DNA from: Heliobacteriaceae bacterium
GTDB lineage: Bacteria > Bacillota > Desulfitobacteriia > Heliobacteriales > Heliobacteriaceae
DNA: 64,000 bases
Assembly (NCBI GenBank): GCA_028707535.1
Contig: JAQWAU010000003.1
Span: 62,001 to 126,000, forward strand
Direction: 5' to 3'
Of the stretch, positions 11,458 to 18,919 are shown one piece after another. Positions within the stretch are counted from its first letter, which is position 1; every line of letters starts with the position of its first letter. The translations under genes and the position numbers were made by a program. Under the pieces are notes generated by a model. That model was not told the origin of the DNA. It saw only the letters and a list, made by a program, of their open reading frames with translations, and searched no databases.

Positions 11458-11706
11458 ATGAAATCAACGGGAATTGTGCGGAAAGTTGATGAATTAGGCC
11501 GGGTAGTTATTCCCATGGAATTGCGGCGGGTTATGGGCATCGGCGAAAAAGACGGCCTGGAGATTTTTGTCGACGAGGAAAAAATTGTCCTCAAAAAGTA
11601 TGAACCGGCCTGTGTTTTTTGCGGTAACGCGGATCAGGTCCAAAAGTATAAGGGCAAGGTTGTTTGCCGGGAATGCGCGATCGAGATGGCAAAAAACACC
11701 GGTTGA
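11458..11706 (+). CDS. AbrB-family transition-state regulator with C-terminal CxxC...CxxC motif
   Basis: MKSTGIVRKVDELGRVVIPMELRRVMGIGEKDGLEIFVDEEKIVLKKYEP closely matches the AbrB N-domain; CVFCG...VVCREC tail. Confidence 0.9.
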   Translation: MKSTGIVRKVDELGRVVIPMELRRVMGIGEKDGLEIFVDEEKIVLKKYEPACVFCGNADQVQKYKGKVVCRECAIEMAKNTG

Positions 11707-11796
11707 AAAACAGGAAGGGCAGATAGGCGGTAACAGGCACCCAGTGTGCAGGGTACCGTTTTTTTTATTGGCCGGTTTGACACCATTTGGTGGTGC

Positions 11797-11824
11797 ACAC
11801 TCTATAGATGGTCTCCATAGTATA
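11797..11824 (+). promoter_or_regulatory. Predicted sigma-K/sigma-E-type sporulation promoter upstream of sigK
   Basis: AC (11797-11798), N17, CATAGTATA (11816-11824), fitting the recalled sigma-K consensus AC-N16/17-CATANNNTA. About 29 bp before the sigK ATG. Confidence 0.5.
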
Positions 11825-11852
11825 TAAGACAGTGAAGACCGGAGGTGGCTGG

Positions 11853-12068
11853 ATGATTTCTGGCATAGTGGCGGCCCTGATTACCCCTTTTATCAAGGGG
11901 ATTACGGCTTTACTCAGTTACATTAGTAACAATGCGTTTCCACAGCCGCTCTCCGAGGAAGAGGAGGCGGACTGCCTGCGGCGTCTCCAGACCGGTGATG
12001 AGGCAGCCCGCAATACTTTGGTGGAGCACAACCTCCGTCTTGTCGCTCACATTGTCAAAAGGATGTGA
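11853..12068 (+). pseudogene. sigK: sigK 5' fragment (pro-SigK N-terminus; interrupted gene, developmentally repairable)
   Basis: [71 protein letters not shown]: pro-peptide plus the start of SigK. The frame is lost at the element boundary. Confidence 0.93.
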
Positions 12069-13258
12069 ACACACCGGTGCAAAACATTGTCCTGCTCGGT
12101 CTGGTCAGTTTGCTGACCGACGTCGGTAGTGAGATGATTTATCCTTTGATTCCCCTTTACCTAGTTGGTAAATTAGGGGTCACCCCGGCGATTGTCGGCC
12201 TGATTGAGGGCATAGCCGAAAGCCTGGCCAGTCTGTTAAAAGTTGGTGCCGGTGCGGTTTCGGACAAGCTGCAAAGAAGAAAACCCCTGGCCATTGCCGG
12301 GTACGCGTTTTCGGGAATATGTAGAGTCCCGATTATTTTGGCGGTTTCCTGGACCGGGGTCCTCTGGGGCCGGATCGGGGACCGTTTTGGTAAAGGGGTG
12401 CGGACAGCCCCCCGGGACGCTTTGATCGCTGAAGGGGCCACTCCCGGGCATTTCGGGGCGGCGTTTGGCCTGCACCGAATGTTGGATTCCTTGGGAGCGG
12501 TAATTGGGGTCTTGTTGGCTTATTACTTTTTTACGCGTTATAACGGTGATTATCAAACGGTTTTTATTTGGTCCCTGGTACCGGCTTTTGCCGGTGTAGC
12601 TTTATTGTTTTTCGTGCGGGAGACCAGGAAATCCCTAAACGACAATCCCAAGGAGCAATATTCCCAAACGAAGGTACAGCTTAACTTAAGCTGGGGCTCC
12701 CTACCACCCCGGCTCAAAATGTTTTTGCTGGTGGTTTTTCTTTTTGCCCTGGGTAATTCCTCGAATCAGTTCCTGTTGTTGCGGGCTGCTGATCTTGGCT
12801 TCAGTGTTTCGCAGGTAATCTTGTTGTACCTTCTTTTTAACCTTGTCTATACCCTGGCCGCTTTTCCGGCGGGGGCCTTGTCCGACCGGGTGGGCCGTCG
12901 CCGTTTGCTGGTTGCCGGGTACCTGATGTATGCTTTGGTTTATTTGGGTTTTGCGGTGGTAGCGGATGGGGAATTATTGTGGCTGCTTTTCGGTCTTTAC
13001 GGCATTTATCAAGGGGTTACCCAAGGGGTGGAAAAGGCTTTGGTTGCCGAAATTGGTCCGCAGCAACAGCGGGCGACTATGTTGGGGCTGCATGCTACCC
13101 TGGTAGGGATTGGCCTCCTGCCGGCTTCGGTGCTTGGCGGTCTGCTCTGGAACTATTTTGGGCCCCAGGCGACGTTTTACTGCGGTGGCTTTTTGGGGCT
13201 GGCGGCTGCTGCCGGGCTGGCGGTCGTTTTAGCCGATGAGCCAGGGAAGCCGGCATAG
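12065..13258 (+). CDS. MFS transporter (skin-element cargo)
   Basis: 12-TM-like ORF: TDVGSEMIYPLIPLYLVGKLGVTPAIVGLIEGIAESLASLLKVGAGAVSDKLQRRKPLAIAGY; GRIGDRFGKGVRTAPRDALIAE. The GTG start overlaps the stop of the sigK 5' fragment. Confidence 0.9.
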   Translation: MNTPVQNIVLLGLVSLLTDVGSEMIYPLIPLYLVGKLGVTPAIVGLIEGIAESLASLLKVGAGAVSDKLQRRKPLAIAGYAFSGICRVPIILAVSWTGVLWGRIGDRFGKGVRTAPRDALIAEGATPGHFGAAFGLHRMLDSLGAVIGVLLAYYFFTRYNGDYQTVFIWSLVPAFAGVALLFFVRETRKSLNDNPKEQYSQTKVQLNLSWGSLPPRLKMFLLVVFLFALGNSSNQFLLLRAADLGFSVSQVILLYLLFNLVYTLAAFPAGALSDRVGRRRLLVAGYLMYALVYLGFAVVADGELLWLLFGLYGIYQGVTQGVEKALVAEIGPQQQRATMLGLHATLVGIGLLPASVLGGLLWNYFGPQATFYCGGFLGLAAAAGLAVVLADEPGKPA

Positions 13259-13292
13259 GACAACATTTATCCGGCATAAAGATAACCGGGTG

Positions 13293-13439
13293 ATGGGCGT
13301 GAAAGTGGTTTTCTGTTGGCAAAAGCCGGAACCGGAGGGACCTTTGGTGCTTTCCCCGGCTACTGAGGCTTTGTTTGACCAGGTTACCGCCTTGTTAATT
13401 AAATGTTTGCAAGCTGGTGACCGGAGGGAAGAAGGATGA
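13293..13439 (+). CDS. Small hypothetical protein (48 aa) within the skin-like element
   Basis: MGVKVVFCWQKPEPEGPLVLSPATEALFDQVTALLIKCLQAGDRREEG. Its TGA overlaps the recombinase ATG (ATGA). Track ORF starts at 13236. Confidence 0.5.
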   Translation: MGVKVVFCWQKPEPEGPLVLSPATEALFDQVTALLIKCLQAGDRREEG

Positions 13440-15034
13440 TTGCCGTTTATGCCCGGGTATCTACCGGGATGCAGGTTGATGAAGGAACCAGCCTTGACGG
13501 GCAGGTTGAGTTGGGCCGCCAAAAAGTAAGCCGGTTGGGACGGGATCCGGCAACCGTCCGGGTGTACCGGGAAGAAGGGTTCTCCGGGGAAGATATCGAA
13601 CGGCCGGCCTTAAACCGGTTGCGGCAGGATGTTCAGACAGGATTGATTTCCCTGGTGGTATGTACTCATCCGGACCGGTTGAGCCGGGACCTGACCGACA
13701 AATTGATTATCTGCCGGGAGCTGCAAAAACAGGGGGTCGAACTGGTTTTTGTGGACACCGAGTGCATAAATTCCCCGGAAGGGGAACTTTTTTTCAATTT
13801 GCAGTCGGTAATTGCCCAATATGAATTAGCTTTGATTAAAAAACGGACGACACGGGGCCGGGTGCGGGCAGTGGCAACCCAGCATAAGGTGATGCCGATG
13901 CGGAGCCCCCCTTATGGTTATGACTGGGAGGCCGGTAAGCTAAAGGTTAACGAAAGGGAAGCCGTCTTTGTCCGGTTGGCTTATGAATGGTATATTTACG
14001 ACGGCTTGACCATGCGGGAAATTGGGGAGAAGCTACGGCATTTGGGGGCGGTGCCCAAACGGGGGGAAAGCAGTCACTGGGCCGTAAGCTCGGTCCGCCG
14101 GCTACTTTCCTCACCGGTATACATCGGCAAATATTACTATAACCGGCGGCGCCGACAGGTGGTTAGGGGAGAAAAAACCCGCACCGGGAACAAAAAGGTT
14201 ACTTATGTCTGGCGGGCACCGGCTGACTGGGTGGAAGTGCCGGTGCCGGCGATTGTTGCGCCGGACCTTTTTACCCGGGTCCAAGGGCAAAAAGAGCGCA
14301 ACCGGAAAACGGCCACCGGCCGCGGCGCGTATTCCTACCTTTTGAAATCCCGGTTAAAGTGCGGCCATTGCGGGAAAGGCTGGCGGTGTACCACCTATTC
14401 AGGGGCGATTGACCGGGACACCGGGCGTAAGCGGCGGTATCCCTGTTACCGCTGTGGTGGCAAATATCCGGCTAACCGGGCAGTGGGGGCGGGGCGGTGT
14501 CCGGCCAGGTCGCTGCGGGCTGATCTGCTTGATGCTTATGTCTGGCATGTGGTTACCGGCTTTTTTTTAGGGCCGGAAAACCTCCGGCGCTACTTTGCCC
14601 GGCAGCACTTGCCGGCTACTGAGGCTTGGCGTCACGGCCAGGCGGCGCTTACCGGACAGTTGGGTGAAAAGGAAAAAGAGACCGAACGGGTGAAATTTCT
14701 CTTTCAAAAAGGCCTGATTTCTGCGGTGGCGCTGGAGGCCGAATTCAAGCGGTTACAGCAGGAAATGCAGGAATTGCGGGCTGAGATCGGGCGGTTTGCC
14801 GGCAGGCTGGCGGTGTTCGGGGACGGGGCGACCGGGGAGGCCGCCCGGGAGCAGGTACTCCGGTTAGCAGCGGCTTACCGGGAAGGGGACATAACCATTG
14901 GTTTTGGGCAAAAACGCCAGATTGTGGAACTGCTGATTGACGAGATTCGGCTGGAGTGCCGGGGAGAGGTGGTCTCTCTGGGGTTCAGGGGAGCGATTGG
15001 GCAGGCATTGTGTTCACAACATCAAGAAGTTTGA
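13436..15034 (+). CDS. Large serine site-specific recombinase (SpoIVCA-like)
   Basis: AVYARVSTGMQVDEGTSLDGQVE resolvase catalytic start; VCTHPDRLSRDLTDKL; recombinase domain with LSSPVYIGKYYYN; zinc ribbon LKCGHCGKGWRC...YPCYRCGGK; C-terminal coiled coil. Confidence 0.96.
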   Translation: MIAVYARVSTGMQVDEGTSLDGQVELGRQKVSRLGRDPATVRVYREEGFSGEDIERPALNRLRQDVQTGLISLVVCTHPDRLSRDLTDKLIICRELQKQGVELVFVDTECINSPEGELFFNLQSVIAQYELALIKKRTTRGRVRAVATQHKVMPMRSPPYGYDWEAGKLKVNEREAVFVRLAYEWYIYDGLTMREIGEKLRHLGAVPKRGESSHWAVSSVRRLLSSPVYIGKYYYNRRRRQVVRGEKTRTGNKKVTYVWRAPADWVEVPVPAIVAPDLFTRVQGQKERNRKTATGRGAYSYLLKSRLKCGHCGKGWRCTTYSGAIDRDTGRKRRYPCYRCGGKYPANRAVGAGRCPARSLRADLLDAYVWHVVTGFFLGPENLRRYFARQHLPATEAWRHGQAALTGQLGEKEKETERVKFLFQKGLISAVALEAEFKRLQQEMQELRAEIGRFAGRLAVFGDGATGEAAREQVLRLAAAYREGDITIGFGQKRQIVELLIDEIRLECRGEVVSLGFRGAIGQALCSQHQEV

Positions 15035-15557
15035 CGGGACGGGAGAAAATAATGATGATTTGATTTCGATCGGCACCATCGGCTTGATTAAGGGGATCAA
15101 TACCTTCAAGGTATCCAAGGGGACCAAACTGGCTACGTATGCTGCCCGGTGCATTGAAAACGAAATCCTGATGCATCTGCGGGCAATGAAAAAGACCAGG
15201 GGGGAGGTATCGCTTTACGACCCCATCGGTGTTGACAAAGAAGGTAATGAAATCACCTTGATCGATATCCTGGGGACCGATCCCGATGCGGTTGCCGAGC
15301 TTGTAGAGGTGGCGTTTGAGCAGGCTGCCCTGTTGAACAAGGTGCAAAAACTGAATAAACGGGAGCGCTATGTATTGGAATTGCGCTACGGTTTGTATAG
15401 TGGCTGCCGCCAGACCCAGCGGGAGATTGCCCGCAAACTGGGGATTTCCCGTAGTTACGTCAGTAGGATCGAAAAACGGGCGATCACCAAGCTGCTGAAG
15501 GATTTGTCGCCACCGGAAAACCCGGGGAAAAAGCCTTCGGGAGATGGGGAAAAGTAG
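15026..15557 (+). pseudogene. sigK: sigK 3' fragment (interrupted gene, developmentally repairable)
   Basis: [88 protein letters not shown]...SRSYVSRIEKRAITKLLKDL. Continues the frame of 11853-12058 after a 2,967-bp deletion. Confidence 0.94.
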
Positions 15558-15568
15558 GTTTTAATGAG

Positions 15569-15593
15569 ATAAAGCTGCCCTGTTCGGGCAGCT
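15569..15593 (+). terminator. Intrinsic terminator after sigK
   Basis: AAAGCTGCCC-TGTT-CGGGCAGCTT hairpin. Confidence 0.6.
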
Positions 15594-15777
15594 TCAGACT
15601 GTTGACAAAAAGGTTGGCAGTCTATTATTTTGTTCTCTAATCGACTAAAATAATCCACAGTTAACCATTTTAGATTAAGATACGGTATACTGATTTGGAG
15701 GACAAATTGTCGATATTGGTAGTTATAATGGCTTTGTTTTTTTTATTTATTCTGCTTTTCAAGACTAATCTTTTGGG

Positions 15778-16035
15778 ATGGTGATAAAAACTAAAATTGA
15801 AAGCCCAAGGCTATTCTGCAGCCCTCACCGGGGAACCAGGAACTGGCAGAGGCTTTATGATAAAAGAACAAGCGTTGAGCGCTATTTCAGCAGACAAAAA
15901 GAACACCTGGGTTTAGAAAATCTTACAGTTCAGGGTGCTAAAAAGGTGAAAACTCACGCCTAACCTCTGTGCAATAGGCTGATAGCTACAGTAACAGCCG
16001 TCAATGCAACTGGACGAGAACTAAAAGCCACTTAA
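15778..16035 (+). pseudogene. DDE transposase C-terminal remnant
   Basis: NWQRLYDKRTSVERYFSRQKEHLGLENLTVQGAKKVKTHA*PLCNRLIATVTAVNATGREL resembles the C-terminus of IS4/IS5-like transposases, with an in-frame stop. Confidence 0.6.
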
Positions 16036-16328
16036 CCCCAGTCAAGAAGCACCAATTAAACTGCCAGGGGAGTAGTGTCTGTTTTTTTTGTTAACAGAAC
16101 GGTAGTTCGGTTGTTGACTTTTGTTTATTTACACAAACAGGTTAATGACCGGGATAGAAATAGAAGCAAGAAAGACCAGTGATATTTCTGCGAACAGTAA
16201 GTTTGTTAACTTCATTGCCGATAAAAAAGCCATCGTATTTCTGGGGCTGGTATTTATAATAATTTCTAAATATAAGCCAGGATCCACTAATGTTTCAAGA
16301 ATCTAAGGGGAAATGAGGGTTTTTTCGG

Positions 16329-17474
16329 ATGAAATATTTTGCGAGGATGATCCTTTTTAGTATATTAGGGGCATTTATGCTGACCGGATGTTTTGCCGAT
16401 AATTTAGCCGAAAAAAGGGAAAAACAGGCAGACAAAGGAGACGGCATTACCATCGGTGTTCCGGTGCCGCTTGAGTTTGCCGCCCAAAAAACCAATTATT
16501 TAAAAGGGTTAGAGCTGGCCTTAGCGGATATTAACGCGGCAGGAATCAACGGCAAGCAAATTAAGCTGGAAATCGCCGATGACAAAGGAGTTTTTAAAAA
16601 CGCCGTGGATATTGCCCAGGCGTTTGCCAAAAATACGGCCATGGTGGCGGTAATCGGGCACTGGTTTTCGGATATATGTATTCCGGTATCAGCCATATAT
16701 GAAGAAGCGGGAATGCTGGCAGTGGTACCCACGGTTTCGAATCCGGAATTAATGAAAAAAGATTATAAATACATATTTCAGAACATCCCGAGTGATAAAA
16801 AAATTGCGGCGAATATCTGTGCTTATGCTAAAAAGGCCGGTTATAAAAATGTAGTGATTTGTTATGAGGACAGTTCGTACGGCAATAACCTGGCGGTTGC
16901 CTTTGAGAATGAAGCCAGGCAAAACGGGATCAGGGTCGTTGATCGCAGTTCGGGTTTAGTAAGTGAAATGCAACTTAATCGGGCCTACGATAAGTGGAAG
17001 GCCCTGGATTTTGATGCGGTGTTGTTGGCCCTTAATATGCCGGAAGGGGCCGCCTTGATCAGTGAATTGCGGAAACTTGACCGGGATGTTGCCATTTTGT
17101 CCGGTGACGGGCTGGATGTGAGCAATTTTATTGAGGTGTTGGGGAAAGACGCCGAAGGGATTGTCATTGCGACAATCTATAATCCTCACGATTTAAGACC
17201 GGAACTGGTGCGGTTTCAGCAAAGATACAGTCAAAAATATGGTGAACAGCCGGATGTATGGGCGATGCAGGGGTATGATTCCCTTACCTTGATTGCCCGG
17301 ACAATTGAGCAGGCCGGCAGTTGTTCACCGGCGGGATTAGCAAACTATTTGCGGGAGATGAATCCCTGGGAAACAGTTTCGGGGAAGATCAGTTTTAATG
17401 ATTACGGGGAAGTTCAGGGCAGAGAAGTTTATAAAAAAATCATTGTGAACGGCGAGTTTAAATATGTAGATTGA
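16329..17474 (+). CDS. ABC-type branched-chain amino acid-like substrate-binding lipoprotein
   Basis: Lipobox FMLTGC; Peripla_BP_6 pattern ITIGVPVPLEFAAQKTNYLKGLELALADINAAGINGKQIKLEIADDKG...AVIGHWFSDICIPVSAIYEEAGM. Confidence 0.85.
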   Translation: MKYFARMILFSILGAFMLTGCFADNLAEKREKQADKGDGITIGVPVPLEFAAQKTNYLKGLELALADINAAGINGKQIKLEIADDKGVFKNAVDIAQAFAKNTAMVAVIGHWFSDICIPVSAIYEEAGMLAVVPTVSNPELMKKDYKYIFQNIPSDKKIAANICAYAKKAGYKNVVICYEDSSYGNNLAVAFENEARQNGIRVVDRSSGLVSEMQLNRAYDKWKALDFDAVLLALNMPEGAALISELRKLDRDVAILSGDGLDVSNFIEVLGKDAEGIVIATIYNPHDLRPELVRFQQRYSQKYGEQPDVWAMQGYDSLTLIARTIEQAGSCSPAGLANYLREMNPWETVSGKISFNDYGEVQGREVYKKIIVNGEFKYVD

Positions 17475-17504
17475 ATCTGTTCAAAGAAGAGAGGAAATCG
17501 AAAA

Positions 17505-18890
17505 ATGGCAGATAGCAAAGTATTTAGAAAAGTATCTTTAGACCGTTTGTCTTCACCGGAAGAACTGGACCAGCGGTTAACGGTGACGTCGCCGATCGGC
17601 TGGGTGGCTTTTGCCGCCGTTGCCGGTTTAGTTTTCGCCGGCCTGATCTGGGGTTTTTCCGGCAGTATTGCCGACAAGGCTATGGGCGAGGGAATAATTA
17701 TGTCCAGCGGCGGCATTACCCGGATCATTCATCATGCCGATGGTCAGATAACAGATGTAAGTGTCCAGGATGGCGATTATGTCGAAAAAGGCGATGTGAT
17801 CGCCCGGGTGAAGCAAACAGATCTGATTAATGAAATAAATAAGTATAAGGAAGACCTGGCGGTGATTAGAAGTTTAGACTTCAATAATCCGCAACTGGAC
17901 AGCAGCATGCTCAATTTTAATATATACGGGAAAATAATGGAGCTTTCCGGGGATATCGAGCTGGCCGGGGCCCAATTAGCGGTGCAAAAGGCAAACTTAA
18001 TTACGGCGGAAAAAAACCGCGCCATTGAGTTGGAGAATGCCAATTGGGAATTGGCACAGGCGAAGATTAGACATGAAGAGAGCTTGGAAAATTACAACGT
18101 CGCCAAGGTTTTGTATGAAAGCGGGGCCGGTTCTTTGAATGACTTCAAAGAAGCTGAACGCACGTTTATCCTGGGTGAATCGGGTCTGAGAACAAAAATG
18201 GAAAATTTACAGCAACTGCAGACGGAAGCAAACCAACTGCCCAGATCCGAGGTTGACGAGGCAGAGACGAATTTAAATTTGTTGCGGCAACGGTTCAGGG
18301 ATACCGGTGTTCTTTTGGCAAAGGATTTGGACCAAACCATCGCCAAAATGCAGCGTGACTTAATCAATAACAGTGAAATTGTCGCCGGCGTTTCCGGGCG
18401 GATTCTGGAACTGCAGCTGAAGAAAGGCGATTTGGTTCAGGCGGGGCAGAACGTGTGCAGTATTGCGCGGGAAAGAAAAGAAATGGAATCACTGGAAGCC
18501 GTCATTTATGTACCGGTGGAGCAAGGGAAAAAGATAATCCCGGGTATGGAAGTAAACATTTGTCCCAGCACGGTTAAAAAAGAAGAGCACGGGTTTATGC
18601 TGGGTAACATTGTATCTGTTTCCAAGTACCCGGTAAGCGCCCAAGGGATGATGCTTACCCTGGGCAATAATGAACTGGTCCGGCGGTTGTCCGGTGAAGG
18701 GGCGCCCATCGAAGTAAAAGTAGAGTTGATCATTGACAATAGTACCGCTAGCGGTTACAAATGGTCCACTCCTGACGGGCCGCCCCTGGTCATTGACAGC
18801 GGTACCTTGTGTGTCGGCGAAGTAAAGGTTGCCCGGCAAAAACCGATCAGTATGGTTATACCGTTTATCAAAAAAGTGCTTCCCATTTAG
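17505..18890 (+). CDS. NHLM bacteriocin-system-type HlyD secretion protein
   Basis: FRKVSLDRLSSPEELDQRLTVTSPIGWVAFAAVAGLVFAGLIWGFSGSIADKAMGEGIIMSSGG; HlyD coiled coil and barrel; first of three export genes. Confidence 0.85.
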   Translation: MADSKVFRKVSLDRLSSPEELDQRLTVTSPIGWVAFAAVAGLVFAGLIWGFSGSIADKAMGEGIIMSSGGITRIIHHADGQITDVSVQDGDYVEKGDVIARVKQTDLINEINKYKEDLAVIRSLDFNNPQLDSSMLNFNIYGKIMELSGDIELAGAQLAVQKANLITAEKNRAIELENANWELAQAKIRHEESLENYNVAKVLYESGAGSLNDFKEAERTFILGESGLRTKMENLQQLQTEANQLPRSEVDEAETNLNLLRQRFRDTGVLLAKDLDQTIAKMQRDLINNSEIVAGVSGRILELQLKKGDLVQAGQNVCSIARERKEMESLEAVIYVPVEQGKKIIPGMEVNICPSTVKKEEHGFMLGNIVSVSKYPVSAQGMMLTLGNNELVRRLSGEGAPIEVKVELIIDNSTASGYKWSTPDGPPLVIDSGTLCVGEVKVARQKPISMVIPFIKKVLPI

Positions 18891-18919
18891 TTCAGTGTTT
18901 GGATATTGGGGTGATTACC

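Larger units (their letters stand above)
12059..15025 (+). mobile_element. skin-like sigK intervening element (2,967 bp)
   Basis: Lies between in-frame sigK halves; length is divisible by 3; encodes a large serine recombinase; terminal inverted 10-mers TGTGAACACA (12064-12073) and TGTGTTCACA (15009-15018) are equidistant from a shared AA. Confidence 0.93.

Noticed and set aside
12065-13258. MFS gene as simply a horizontally inserted gene unrelated to skin
   Set aside because: It lies wholly between the sigK halves, inside the recombinase att sites and in one overlapping gene series, so it is element cargo.
16121-16306. 61-aa ORF with a hydrophobic stretch between the transposase remnant and the RiPP locus
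   Set aside because: No clear RBS or recognisable motif; the region looks like decayed mobile-element DNA.
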